Assembly (NCBI GenBank): GCA_900543145.1
Contig: UQPZ01000013.1
Location: forward strand, 1 to 44,793
Length of the DNA: 44,793 bases
Direction: 5' to 3'
Source of the DNA: an uncultured Ruminococcus sp.
GTDB lineage: Bacteria > Bacillota > Clostridia > Oscillospirales > Ruminococcaceae
Part shown: positions 15,418-24,240 of the stretch, piece by piece
Layout: each line of letters starts with the position of its first letter
Position numbering within the stretch: position 1 is the stretch's first letter
Translations under genes and position numbers: made by a program
The notes under the pieces: model-generated
Told to the model about the DNA's origin: nothing
The model's input: the letters and a program-made list of their open reading frames with translations, nothing else
Databases searched by the model: none

Positions 15418-16386
15418 TTAGTTTACCGTTTCAAAGTAAATATTCATATCCATAAATTCCTTCAGAGGGTATTCGTTTTGATTTATTCCGATAAGCAGCT
15501 TTATATAAGCGGCAACATCCGAGATACGTCCCAGAGGTATAATACCTGCGTCGAACATATTTTTATGAGAGGTATAAAGCTGTCCGCCGACTTTTACTCC
15601 GCATATATAAAGTGGAATATTCTTTTCACGGCATCTTTTTGCAAGAGATGTAATATTCTTGTTATCGTCAGGGCTTCCCGTACAGGCTGTTCCGCTGTGA
15701 TAAGGAACGTATAGAACCGCGCCGATATTTTCAATAAGCTTGTAGGAGGAAAAATCTATATCGGGATAACCGGAGATTTTAAGCACTCTTTTTTTCAGCT
15801 TCAGCGGATTTTTCAGCAGAGGTTCAAAGCTGTTGTCAAGCATTTTTTCACTTACCCGATAAAATTCATTTCCGCCGTATGAGGAAAATTTGTCGAGGCA
15901 GGTATCGGCGGGAATGATCCTTGTGGAAAGGTAAATACTTTCATAGGATGCAAAGACCCCTCTGTATTTTCCCTCCGAAATAACCTTTACGGCGCAGGTG
16001 AAATTATAAAGTCCGTTAGTTCCCTTTTCGTCCAGCGGAAGATTTGAAGCTACAAGAATAATAGGAACTGGGGAATGTCTGAACAGCATTCCGATAAAAG
16101 CGGCGGTATAGGCAAGGGTATCGCTGCCGTGAGTTATTATAACGCCTGAATAATCGCTGAAATTTACCTTTGAAAGCTCGTCTGCAAGCAGCTCCAGTTC
16201 GCTGACGGTAATATTTTCGCTGAGAATGTTCATGATCTGACGGCATTCAAACTGAGTATCATGACCGTAAATGTTCTCATATTGGCTTATAAGCAGGAAT
16301 CTTTTGCTGCTGTCAACGTCTGCTATTCCGTTATATGAAGTGCTTCCTATCGTGCCGCCGGTAAAAAGCACTAATATTTTATTCAT
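15418..16386 (-). CDS. L-asparaginase
   Basis: It hydrolyses asparagine to aspartate and ammonia. At 322 residues without a signal peptide it is a cytoplasmic type I-like enzyme. The first catalytic block is LFTGGTIGS with the nucleophilic Thr at residue 12, and the second is IITHGSDTL with the conserved Thr-Asp pair. The later lysine is less obvious because the usual GAQ-type segment reads ASNLPLDEKGTNG. ATG 16386 is preferred because the promoter predicts a transcript start near 16424. A longer frame to 16452 would begin upstream of that. The ribosome binding site is weak. Confidence 0.88.
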   Translation of the reverse strand: MNKILVLFTGGTIGSTSYNGIADVDSSKRFLLISQYENIYGHDTQFECRQIMNILSENITVSELELLADELSKVNFSDYSGVIITHGSDTLAYTAAFIGMLFRHSPVPIILVASNLPLDEKGTNGLYNFTCAVKVISEGKYRGVFASYESIYLSTRIIPADTCLDKFSSYGGNEFYRVSEKMLDNSFEPLLKNPLKLKKRVLKISGYPDIDFSSYKLIENIGAVLYVPYHSGTACTGSPDDNKNITSLAKRCREKNIPLYICGVKVGGQLYTSHKNMFDAGIIPLGRISDVAAYIKLLIGINQNEYPLKEFMDMNIYFETVN

Positions 16387-16430
16387 AGATATAAACCGTA
16401 CTTTCTTTATAATATATATTCTTACTGCTA

Positions 16431-16459
16431 ATAATAACACGACTTTCTTCAAAAGTCAA
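16431..16459 (-). promoter_or_regulatory. Asparaginase promoter
   Basis: On the minus strand TTGACT (16459-16454), a 17-base spacer and TATTAT (16436-16431). It is divergent from the GH13 promoter about 30 bases away. Confidence 0.7.
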
Positions 16460-16490
16460 TTAATATGCATATTTTGCCGATAAAACAGTA

Positions 16491-16519
16491 TTGTATTATA
16501 AGCTGTTATCTGTTATAAT
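16491..16519 (+). promoter_or_regulatory. Promoter of the GH13 - M15 peptidase pair
   Basis: TTGTAT (16491-16496), a 17-base spacer and TATAAT (16514-16519). Confidence 0.8.
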
Positions 16520-16605
16520 TATTATGACCGTTGAAGCTAATAATAATCACTGCCGTTTATTCGGTTTTTGATAAAAAAGTTAAAATTGAGAGGAATGTTG
16601 AAAAA

Positions 16606-17916
16606 ATGTGGGCATATGAAAGCGTATTTTATCAGATATATCCGCTGGGATTCTGCGGAGCGCCGTTTGAAAACGACGGAGTTACCGAAAGCAGAATAAA
16701 TAAGGTAACTGACTGGATACCTCATATAAAGAGTCTGGGCTGCAACGCAGTCTATTTTTCTCCGGTGTTCGAGTCTGATACACACGGCTACAATACAAGG
16801 GATTACCGTAAGCTGGACTGCCGGCTCGGTACTAACAAGGATTTTGCGGAGGTATGCGGAAAGCTTCATGAAAACGGGGTAAGAGTGGTTCTCGACGGCG
16901 TTTTCAATCACGTCGGCAGGGGTTTCTGGGCGTTTCAGGACGTACTAAAAAAACGTGAGTCCTCGCCCTACAAAGATTGGTTTCATATAGATCTCGGAGG
17001 AAATTCAAATTATAACGACGGTCTTTGGTACGAGGGCTGGGAGGGGCATTTTGATCTTGTAAAGCTCAATCTCCGCAATCCCGAGGTTGCAGACCATATA
17101 TTTGAATGCATAAGGGGCTGGATAGAGGAGTTTGATATAGACGGTCTGCGGCTTGACGTTGCTTACTGCCTAGATTTTGATTTTTTGAGAAATCTGCATA
17201 ATTTTTGTAAATCGCTGAAGCCTGATTTCTTTTTGCTCGGCGAGCTTCTGCACGGAGATTATGCGCGCTGGGTAAATCCCGAAATGCTTGACAGCGCCAC
17301 TAACTATGAGTGCTATAAGGGGCTTCACTCCAGCTTCAACAGCATGAATATGTTTGAGATTTGCCATTCTCTTAAAAATCAGTTCGGCCCTGAAAACTGG
17401 TGCCGCTACAGAGGAATGCATCTGCTGTCCTTTGTGGATAACCACGACGTTTCAAGGATCGCCAGCGTACTGAAAAATGAAAAGCATATTCCGCTTATCT
17501 ATGCGCTTATGTTTGCAATGCCGGGGATACCCTGCATATACTACGGTTCGGAATGGGGAGAAAAGGCGGATAAAAGTCAGGGCGATCCTGCGCTCAGGGT
17601 ATCCTTTGACGAGCCTCAGAGCAATGAGCTTACCGAATGGATCTCAAAGCTTGCGGCGGCGCATCGTGAAAGCAGAGCGCTCTGCTTCGGCTCGTTCTCC
17701 GTTTTGCTGCTGACTAATAAGCAGTGTATAATAGAGAGGGAAGCCGACGGAGAACGGGTTTTAGCGGCAATAAATGCTGACGGCGAAAGCTTTGACGCTC
17801 ATTTTGACGCGCGCTGCGGAAAAGCGGCAGACCTTATTACAGGCAGGGAGCATGACTTCGGCGGCGGAAGCGAGCTGCCTCCTTACTCTGCATTCCTGTG
17901 GAAGTGCGAGAGATAA
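16606..17916 (+). CDS. GH13 alpha-amylase family enzyme, cytoplasmic
   Basis: This is a 436-residue intracellular alpha-glucan enzyme, probably hydrolysing maltodextrins. It has the four GH13 regions: DGVFNHVG, GLRLDVA with nucleophile D184, LLGELLHG with acid/base E213, and FVDNHDVS with D281. The barrel starts directly at residue 1 (ESVFYQIYPLGF), with no N-terminal starch-binding or neopullulanase-type domain and no signal peptide. The final 80 residues look like the C-terminal beta domain. ATG 16606 has GAGAGGA 11 bases upstream. The exact subfamily (maltogenic amylase, cyclomaltodextrinase or alpha-glucosidase) cannot be set by eye. Confidence 0.92.
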   Translation: MWAYESVFYQIYPLGFCGAPFENDGVTESRINKVTDWIPHIKSLGCNAVYFSPVFESDTHGYNTRDYRKLDCRLGTNKDFAEVCGKLHENGVRVVLDGVFNHVGRGFWAFQDVLKKRESSPYKDWFHIDLGGNSNYNDGLWYEGWEGHFDLVKLNLRNPEVADHIFECIRGWIEEFDIDGLRLDVAYCLDFDFLRNLHNFCKSLKPDFFLLGELLHGDYARWVNPEMLDSATNYECYKGLHSSFNSMNMFEICHSLKNQFGPENWCRYRGMHLLSFVDNHDVSRIASVLKNEKHIPLIYALMFAMPGIPCIYYGSEWGEKADKSQGDPALRVSFDEPQSNELTEWISKLAAAHRESRALCFGSFSVLLLTNKQCIIEREADGERVLAAINADGESFDAHFDARCGKAADLITGREHDFGGGSELPPYSAFLWKCER

Positions 17917-17959
17917 AAATTTTTTTTCACGCCGTAATTTTATGTTAAGGAGTATTGCC

Positions 17960-18571
17960 ATGACGTCGGTATTTACTGCGCAGGAACTGCCGAAAAGCAT
18001 TATAGAAAAAATAACGGGAGTTACCTACCGCGAAAATCCCCATATAAAGCTTTCTCAGCTGTCTTATCTGAGGATCAGCTATATTGACTTCGAGGGCAGC
18101 GTTCAGACGGGGGAAATGATATGCAATAAAAAGCTCTCCTCCGAGATCACGGATATTTTCAGAGAACTTTTTGAAGCCGGTTATCCTATAGAAAAAATGA
18201 GGCTTGCCGATGAATACGGCGGCGATGACGATAAGATAATGGCTGATAACAATACCTCTTGCTTTAACTATCGGACAGTAGCGGGGACCGATACCGTTTC
18301 TCTTCACGGTCTGGGCAGGGCGGTAGATATAAATCCGCTTTATAATCCGTATATTGCAGGTGGAAAAATAATGCCTGCAAAGGCCGCTCCTTATGCGGAC
18401 AGATCGAGAGATTTTCCATATAAAATAGTTAAGGACGATATATGCTGGCGGATATTTACGTCTCATGGCTGGAAATGGGGCGGAGAATGGAAAAATTCCA
18501 AGGACTATCAGCATTTCTATAAGCCCGGTTCGGCAATGCTCAGAACAATAAGAAAAATATTCAGAATATAA
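17960..18571 (+). CDS. M15 family zinc peptidase (D-Ala-D-Ala carboxypeptidase-like)
   Basis: A 203-residue peptidase of the VanY/endolysin type, which would cut D-Ala-containing or other peptidoglycan peptides. The zinc ligands are visible in SLHGLGRAVDINP (His and Asp) and DYQHFYKPG (His), and the WGGEW motif is typical of the family. There is no clear signal peptide, which is odd for a wall enzyme. ATG 17960 has TAAGGAG 8 bases upstream; an in-frame ATG at 17942 overlaps that site. It starts 43 bases after the GH13 gene without a terminator between, so the two are probably one transcript. Confidence 0.87.
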   Translation: MTSVFTAQELPKSIIEKITGVTYRENPHIKLSQLSYLRISYIDFEGSVQTGEMICNKKLSSEITDIFRELFEAGYPIEKMRLADEYGGDDDKIMADNNTSCFNYRTVAGTDTVSLHGLGRAVDINPLYNPYIAGGKIMPAKAAPYADRSRDFPYKIVKDDICWRIFTSHGWKWGGEWKNSKDYQHFYKPGSAMLRTIRKIFRI

Positions 18572-18582
18572 AAGCTCGGAAA

Positions 18583-18616
18583 AAGATTTTATTCTTTGAT
18601 GAATAAGATCTTTTTT
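18583..18616 (+). terminator. Terminator after the M15 peptidase gene
   Basis: AAGATTTTATTC pairs with GAATAAGATCTT with one G-T, and a run of T follows. From here to the LCP promoter I see only AT-rich sequence. Confidence 0.8.
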
Positions 18617-18814
18617 ATTTCAGAGCGATAATTTAATAATGATTGTTTTTGCTGCTGTTAAGGCTTCTGTGAATATATCAGGCATTATTAAAGCATACTG
18701 ATATAGCGGCTGTAAAAACTCTGTTTTTGATAAAACGGTGAAAAATCGAATAGTTTTTATTTATAATTATAAAATTCGGCAGAAAATATGTAAGAATTTC
18801 GTCATATTTGCGTG

Positions 18815-18843
18815 TTGTATTTTAAGATATTTTAGTATATAAT
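18815..18843 (+). promoter_or_regulatory. Promoter of the LCP gene
   Basis: TTGTAT (18815-18820), a 17-base spacer and TATAAT (18838-18843). The leader before ATG 18940 is about 90 bases. Confidence 0.7.
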
Positions 18844-18939
18844 TATAAAGAAATATTGTGTAATCAAATTGTAATCTTTTTTATCGCTGAGTAATAATTA
18901 TTTACAGTATGATTTTAAATACCGGAAATGAGGCTTGTT

Positions 18940-20508
18940 ATGTCAGAGAATAACAAAATACTTAATAACGATATAGATTCTGGAAATAAAACTGCTTCCG
19001 ACGAAGAACTTGAAGAGCTTATATCTACGGTAATGGCAATAAAAAAAGGTAAGAGGAAAACTGCCGTAGAAAAATCTGAGGATAAAGATCCCGAGGAAAA
19101 GTATGACGTAAGCTTTAAAAAAGCCAAGGCGTGCAGCGCTCCGCTGACCGGAGGCTCCGGCGCAGATAAGGCTACACCTTCCGAAAACGGTAAAAGCTCT
19201 GGATCTAAAAAGAGCGAAGGTACAGGCAAACGAGGCTCTGACTCCGCAGGACGTAAAAATACGGATAAAAGCTCAGACGCTTCAAAACGATCCGCTTCCC
19301 AAAGCTCAAAAAAGACTAAAAAAGGCTTCCGAAGCTGGTCTGCCAAAAAAAAGACAGGAGTGATCTTAGGCTTTGTTTTTCTGCTGATCTGTATTCTTGC
19401 GTTTGCGGCGTGGCTTAAATTAGTAGGCTATATTTCATTGTTTAACAAGGATAACGGCGGAATAAATACCGATAAGCCTGTTTACAGCGACACGGATCCT
19501 ACTAAGCAGGACACTATCGATGAGCTTACGGAGGAAGAAAAGCTGAAACAGCAGCTTGAGAAAAGTGCTTCTGCTCTGATGAGCGACAGCGACGTTTTCA
19601 ACGTTCTGCTGATAGGTGAGGATATACGGGATACTGAGCAGGAGACCCGTGGAAATACTGACGTCATGATGCTCATTTCTATAAATTCAAAGCTTGAAAC
19701 AATAACTATGACCTCTTTTATGAGGGATATCTATCTTTATTTGCCTGACGCCGGATACTCTAACCGTCTTAACGCTGCGTATTATTACGGAGGAGCAGAA
19801 AGCCTTGAGAATACTCTTGAGCAGTATTTTGGAGTTACGATCGATAAATATGTTGTTGTTAATTTCTATTCCTTTATTAAAATAGTAGATACGGTAGGCG
19901 GACTTAATCTTACGGTATCAGATGAAGAAGCGGCAGGAATGCAGGCTCCTATGGCCGAGCAGAATAAATATCTCGGAAATAAGAAGGGGACCGATTACCT
20001 GAAGCAGGGAGGAGAAAATATTCTCCTTAACGGAAACCAGTCCCTTGCCTATGCACGTCTGAGATATGTCGGAGACGCTGACTTTGAAAGAACGCAGCGC
20101 CAGCGCAAGGTTATCTCCGAAATGATAAATAAATCAAAGAAGCTCAGCCTTGTAAAGCTTGATAAGCTCCTTAAAGAGGTTCTTCCTGAGGTTACTACCG
20201 ATTTGGTCGAGTCCGGAAAGATAGCTTCCTTGCTGCTAAATTCATTTGAATATATGGATTATGATATTCAGGAGCTTAGGATTCCTGCTGACAATACCTT
20301 TACAAATGAAACTATCAACGGAATGGCTGTGCTGAGCATTGATTTTGACGCAAATATGAAGCTGATTCAGGAAACTATATACGGCGAATCGGCAGTAGAG
20401 TCAAGTACAGAGCCAGTCGTTGATGAGAACGGCTATGACCAATACGGTAATTATGTAGGTTTCACTAACGGATATTATGACTCTTACGGAAATTGGGTAA
20501 ACTATTAG
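18940..20508 (+). CDS. LytR-CpsA-Psr (LCP) family cell-wall glycopolymer ligase
   Basis: LCP enzymes move undecaprenyl-linked glycopolymers onto peptidoglycan outside the membrane. Residues 1-135 are a Lys/Ser/Asp-rich, probably disordered cytoplasmic tail, longer than usual. One membrane helix lies at about 138-163. The extracellular LCP domain begins near residue 218 (VFNVLLIGED) and includes RGNTDVMMLISIN, SFMRDIYLYLP, NRLNAAYYYGG and LAYARLRYVGDADFERTQRQR, which carries the conserved Arg residues that hold the lipid pyrophosphate. The C-terminus has two YDxYGNxV repeats. ATG 18940 is chosen over the in-frame ATG 18928. The nearby sugar transferase and GT2 genes could make its substrate. 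Confidence 0.93.
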   Translation: MSENNKILNNDIDSGNKTASDEELEELISTVMAIKKGKRKTAVEKSEDKDPEEKYDVSFKKAKACSAPLTGGSGADKATPSENGKSSGSKKSEGTGKRGSDSAGRKNTDKSSDASKRSASQSSKKTKKGFRSWSAKKKTGVILGFVFLLICILAFAAWLKLVGYISLFNKDNGGINTDKPVYSDTDPTKQDTIDELTEEEKLKQQLEKSASALMSDSDVFNVLLIGEDIRDTEQETRGNTDVMMLISINSKLETITMTSFMRDIYLYLPDAGYSNRLNAAYYYGGAESLENTLEQYFGVTIDKYVVVNFYSFIKIVDTVGGLNLTVSDEEAAGMQAPMAEQNKYLGNKKGTDYLKQGGENILLNGNQSLAYARLRYVGDADFERTQRQRKVISEMINKSKKLSLVKLDKLLKEVLPEVTTDLVESGKIASLLLNSFEYMDYDIQELRIPADNTFTNETINGMAVLSIDFDANMKLIQETIYGESAVESSTEPVVDENGYDQYGNYVGFTNGYYDSYGNWVNY

Positions 20509-20521
20509 TTTAGTGTAATAA

Positions 20522-20562
20522 AACCGGATAAATGCAGGTTTATGCATTTATCCGGTTTTTTC
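20522..20562 (+). terminator. LCP terminator
   Basis: Fifteen-base perfect arms (20522-20536 with 20543-20557) are followed by T residues. Confidence 0.92.
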
Positions 20563-20616
20563 TTGTTCCTACGTCAGTTCTGATTAAGTCAAGGCCGGAC
20601 TTTTTCTCAGAAAAAT

Positions 20617-20645
20617 AAAAAGGACGGAAAAGATCCGTCCTTTTA
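20617..20645 (-). terminator. Terminator of the ECF S-component genes
   Basis: AAAAGGACGGA and TCCGTCCTTTT pair around AAAGA. On the minus strand a T-rich tail follows, just after the stop of the second S component. Confidence 0.85.
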
Positions 20646-20652
20646 AAAGCTT

Positions 20653-21174
20653 TTATTTTACAAGACGCTGTATTTTTATTTTGTCCAAGGCGAGTCCGAG
20701 AACAATGTATACAGCTGAGCTTACAGCCACCTGTACGCAGTAAAACGGCGCTTGACCGAAAGCTGCGGCTATAGCTGCTGAGGAAAAGCCGTCAGTCATA
20801 ACAAGTCCTTCGTAAAGGCTGTAACCTGCCGTACATAAGATCAGCGACGGTATTATCGCTGTGATATTTCTTGTACAGATTATCCTTCCGCTTTTGTTTG
20901 AAAAGAATAATGCTGTAACCGCTTTTATTATAATAGTTGCCGGCATCCATACTGCAAATCCGGTAAGTCCGTCTGCCAAAGCTCCCCCCACTGCTGACGC
21001 CGCTGCGGCATAAGGAGCGGGCAGAAGACTAGCGGCAAGATATATTATCCCGTCGCCTGCGTGAGTATAGCCAAGTCCCGTAGGAATGTGAATATAAGCG
21101 GTGACTGCAAATATTACCGCTGCAAAAAGTCCGGACAGTGCCAGAAGCCTTGTTTTTGTGTGAGCTGGTTTCAT
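20653..21174 (-). CDS. ECF transporter S component, second of a tandem pair
   Basis: A 173-residue, about six-helix membrane protein of the ECF S-component type, probably TIGR04002-like. These proteins bind a vitamin or other micronutrient and dock on a shared EcfA-EcfA'-EcfT module. The motif TAYIHIPTGLGYTHAGDGII near the N-terminus is also found, slightly changed, in the upstream neighbour, and PAPYAAAASAVGGALADGLTG follows. No ATPase or EcfT gene is in the window. The substrate cannot be inferred. It starts 23 bases after the first copy, with a TCTCCTT complement (AAGGAGA) as its site. Confidence 0.88.
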   Translation of the reverse strand: MKPAHTKTRLLALSGLFAAVIFAVTAYIHIPTGLGYTHAGDGIIYLAASLLPAPYAAAASAVGGALADGLTGFAVWMPATIIIKAVTALFFSNKSGRIICTRNITAIIPSLILCTAGYSLYEGLVMTDGFSSAAIAAAFGQAPFYCVQVAVSSAVYIVLGLALDKIKIQRLVK

Positions 21175-21197
21175 ATGTTTTCTCCTTTAGTTTATTA

Positions 21198-21740
21198 TCA
21201 GCTGTTGACATGCGAAGCTGACAGATCCGGGATACGTTTTTTTATTCCGGCTCTGTCAAAGGCAGCGCCTGCCGCTATAAAGAGTATCGCGCTGGCTGCT
21301 GTCTGAACAAAGTTTGCCGCAGCGTCCGCAAAGCCCATAGCCAGAGAACCGTAGATAACCAGTCCGCTGTAAAATCCGTAGCCTGCTACGCATAGTATGA
21401 GCGCAGGCAGAAGTGCGGCGTAATTGCGGGCGCATAGTATCTTTTCTCGCTTTGAAGTAAAGAATAAAGCAGTCAGTCCCTTGATCATAAGCGTTGCCGG
21501 GACCCATATCCAATAGCCTGAAAGCGCGTCCGACAGCGCACCTCCTATTGAAGCCGCCGCAACCGCATACGGGGCGGGCAATATTGACGCTGCGAGAAAT
21601 ATTATTCCGTCTCCGATATGAACATAGCCTTTTGTAGTAGGGATATGCAGATATGCCGTTAAAACGTAAATAACAGCCATAAAAAGTCCTGTGAGTGCAA
21701 TAAGCCGTATCTGTTTTCCTGATCTTGATGGAAATGCCAT
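21198..21740 (-). CDS. ECF transporter S component, first of a tandem pair
   Basis: A 180-residue paralogue of the neighbouring S component, arisen by tandem duplication. The signature reads TAYLHIPTTKGYVHIGDGII, with PAPYAVAAASIGGALSDALSG following. Identity is highest in the first 120 residues. The last third (helices 5-6) differs more, which is where ligand-binding differences could lie. It has its own promoter and leads the operon. I see no riboswitch in the roughly 30-base leader. Confidence 0.88.
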   Translation of the reverse strand: MAFPSRSGKQIRLIALTGLFMAVIYVLTAYLHIPTTKGYVHIGDGIIFLAASILPAPYAVAAASIGGALSDALSGYWIWVPATLMIKGLTALFFTSKREKILCARNYAALLPALILCVAGYGFYSGLVIYGSLAMGFADAAANFVQTAASAILFIAAGAAFDRAGIKKRIPDLSASHVNS

Positions 21741-21776
21741 GATTAAAAACCTCTTTCCGTTTGCTTTTCTGATATA

Positions 21777-21805
21777 ATAATACTGCTGAGCTTTGCCGTT
21801 TGCAA
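21777..21805 (-). promoter_or_regulatory. Promoter of the S-component pair
   Basis: On the minus strand TTGCAA (21805-21800), a 17-base spacer and TATTAT (21782-21777). Confidence 0.7.
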
Positions 21806-21837
21806 ATTCCTGAAAAGAGCAGCGCCGTTATTCTATT

Positions 21838-21982
21838 TTGTGCAATTTAGTTAATCGGATGTGTAATAAAAACGCTTTCGGATGTGCAGAATAACGTTAA
21901 ATAAAAATGAAAAAAACCGTTTTCAAATCTGTCTGCACTATAATGCACAAACAAATCATATTATTCTGCTCTGAATTGTGCA
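21838..21982. promoter_or_regulatory. Cluster of TTGTGCA motifs between divergent genes
   Basis: TTGTGCA or its complement occurs at 21838-21844, 21944-21950 and 21976-21982, with near matches at 21882-21888 and 21933-21939. The surrounding 21806-22190 stretch has no gene that I can see. It may hold binding sites for a regulator of either divergent unit. Confidence 0.35.
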
Positions 21983-22190
21983 AAGGGTAGAAAATTATAC
22001 CCGATCATGCTTGTAAGATGCTGAAGTATACCTGACAAATTGAATGTAACGCAGATTTTATGCAGGATTTAATTCGGAATCATTCATATTCTGCATATTT
22101 TTTGCAATTTAAAGCAATATATAAGGTTTTTGCTGAATTGAATTGTAAGTTTTCATGCATAATCGCGTTAAAAATTTAACAAATATAGTG

Positions 22191-22219
22191 TTGACAAAAG
22201 AAAGGTTATAGGGTATAAT
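22191..22219 (+). promoter_or_regulatory. PEPCK promoter
   Basis: Full-consensus TTGACA (22191-22196), a 17-base spacer and TATAAT (22214-22219), consistent with high expression. Confidence 0.92.
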
Positions 22220-22296
22220 GGTATCTATGGGAAATTTGATTTTTTTAAATCATCTTCCGTCAAGTCAGTTTTAATTTTGAGAGGAGTTTTAAATTT

Positions 22297-24102
22297 ATGG
22301 CAAGTCTTACAAAGAACCCTAACGTTAACGCTTGGGTCGATGAAATGATTGCGCTTACAAAGCCGGATAATGTCGTATGGATCGACGGCTCCGACGAGCA
22401 GCTTCAGGCTCTCCGCGACGAGGCTATATCTACAGGTGAAATGATCGAACTTAATCAGGACGAGTATCCAGGCTGTCTGTATCACAGAACGCTCCCTAAC
22501 GACGTTGCACGTGTTGAGGACAGAACCTTTATCTGTTCAAAAAACAAGCAGGACACAGGCCCGACAAACAATTGGTGCGATCCTGAGGAGATGTACGCTA
22601 AGCTTACCCCTATGTACGACGGCGTAATGAAGGGAAGAACAATGTACGTTATCCCTTATTCCATGGGTCCTATCGGCTCGCCTCTTGCTAAGGTAGGCGT
22701 TGAGCTTACAGACTCTATCTATGTTGTACTTAACATGGATATTATGACAAGAATGGGCGCTAAGGCTTTCGAGAACTTGGGTGATACGTCTAATGACTTT
22801 GTAAGAGGACTTCATTCAAAGGCTCAGGTTGATCCTGAAAACAGATATATCGTTCACTTCCCCGAGGATAATACGATATGGTCCATAAACTCTGCTTACG
22901 GCGGAAACGTTCTTCTGGGCAAAAAGTGCTTCGCTCTCAGAATCGCTTCCTTCCAGGGTAAGAATGAAGGCTGGATGGCTGAGCATATGCTTATTCTCGG
23001 CGTAGAAAAGCCTGACGGAGAGGTTAAGTATATTACTGCCGCTTTCCCGTCTGCCTGCGGAAAGACAAACCTTGCTATGCTTATCCCGCCCGAGTGCTAT
23101 ACAGAACAGGGCTACAAGGTATGGACTGTCGGTGACGATATCGCATGGCTCAAGCAGGGCGAGGACGGAAGACTTTATGCGATCAATCCTGAGAACGGCT
23201 TCTTCGGAGTTGCTCCCGGAACAAACGCTAAGTCTAACTTTAACGCTCTTGCTTCAACTAAGAAGAATACGATATTTACTAACGTAGCTATAAATAACGA
23301 CAATCTGACCGTTTGGTGGGAAGGTCTTGACAAGAACCCGCCTGTAAACGCTACAGAGTGGAAGGGTGAGAAGGTCAACGGACCTGAATTTATTGCCGAG
23401 GGCGGCAAGCTTGCTCATCCTAACTCCAGATTTACCGCTCCTGCCGAGAATTGCCCGTGCATTTCTTCTGAGTTCAACAATCCTCAGGGTGTGCCGATCT
23501 CTGCAATTATTTTTGGCGGAAGAAGAGCAAAGACAACTCCGCTGGTATATCAGGCATTTGACTGGAACCATGGTACTTTCATGGGCTCTGCAGTTTCATC
23601 TGAAACAACTGCCGCAGCTACAGGTGCAGTAGGCGTACTCCGTCACGACCCGATGGCTATGAAGCCGTTTATCGGCTACAACGTAGGCGATTACTGGGCA
23701 CACTGGATCGAAATGGGCGAAAAGCTTGGCGATAAGGCTCCTAAGATATTTAACGTTAACTGGTTCAAGAAGGATGACGAGGGCAACTTTATGTGGCCGG
23801 GCTTCGGCGACAATATGAGAGTTCTTGACTGGATCATCAAGAGATGCGAGGGCACGGTTGACGCTCAGGAAACCGCTATCGGTTATGTTCCTAAGCCTGA
23901 GGATATCAATGTAACAGGTATCGAGGACGAGATCACTCCTGAGAGAATGAATGCTCTTCTTGATGTTGATAAGGAGCTTTGGAAGGACGAAGTTGCTGAA
24001 ATGAGAAGATACTACAACGACGACATTGCAGCAAAGGGCGGAAATATCCCCGATGTTCTTTACAAAGAGCTTGATGAGCTCGAGGCTAGACTGGCTGATT
24101 AA
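22297..24102 (+). CDS. pckG: Phosphoenolpyruvate carboxykinase (GTP)
   Basis: It interconverts oxaloacetate and PEP with GTP/GDP. In rumen and gut Clostridia it often runs in the carboxylating direction to fix CO2 during succinate or propionate metabolism. At 601 residues it matches the GTP family. The P-loop segment is FPSACGKTNLAM with the reactive Cys. Substrate-binding motifs include PGCLYHRTLPNDVARVEDRT, YVIPYSMGPIGSPLAK and IIFGGRRAKTTPLVYQ. A GAGAGGAG site precedes ATG 22297. Single gene with strong promoter and terminator, and C/T-biased codons typical of high expression. Confidence 0.98.
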   Translation: MASLTKNPNVNAWVDEMIALTKPDNVVWIDGSDEQLQALRDEAISTGEMIELNQDEYPGCLYHRTLPNDVARVEDRTFICSKNKQDTGPTNNWCDPEEMYAKLTPMYDGVMKGRTMYVIPYSMGPIGSPLAKVGVELTDSIYVVLNMDIMTRMGAKAFENLGDTSNDFVRGLHSKAQVDPENRYIVHFPEDNTIWSINSAYGGNVLLGKKCFALRIASFQGKNEGWMAEHMLILGVEKPDGEVKYITAAFPSACGKTNLAMLIPPECYTEQGYKVWTVGDDIAWLKQGEDGRLYAINPENGFFGVAPGTNAKSNFNALASTKKNTIFTNVAINNDNLTVWWEGLDKNPPVNATEWKGEKVNGPEFIAEGGKLAHPNSRFTAPAENCPCISSEFNNPQGVPISAIIFGGRRAKTTPLVYQAFDWNHGTFMGSAVSSETTAAATGAVGVLRHDPMAMKPFIGYNVGDYWAHWIEMGEKLGDKAPKIFNVNWFKKDDEGNFMWPGFGDNMRVLDWIIKRCEGTVDAQETAIGYVPKPEDINVTGIEDEITPERMNALLDVDKELWKDEVAEMRRYYNDDIAAKGGNIPDVLYKELDELEARLAD

Positions 24103-24118
24103 TAATCCTGAATATAAG

Positions 24119-24152
24119 AAAAAGGACTTTCCGAAAGGAAAGTCCTTTTTTG
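24119..24152 (+). terminator. PEPCK terminator
   Basis: A perfect stem AAGGACTTTCC/GGAAAGTCCTT with a GAAA loop is followed by T residues. Confidence 0.93.
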
Positions 24153-24240
24153 TAGCTTTTTTTAATTAATAACCGAAAACTTTCAGCAGTTTTTTTGAAA
24201 CTTTGGTTGTAACCTTTAAGACCATTAGGGTCAGATTAGG

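Noticed and set aside
16387..16452. Longer asparaginase with 22 extra N-terminal residues
   Set aside because: The extension starts upstream of the predicted transcription start and the conserved N-terminus MNKILVLFTGGTIGS begins at 16386.
21741..21806. Vitamin riboswitch before the ECF S components
   Set aside because: The promoter lies about 35 bases from the start codon, leaving no room for an aptamer.
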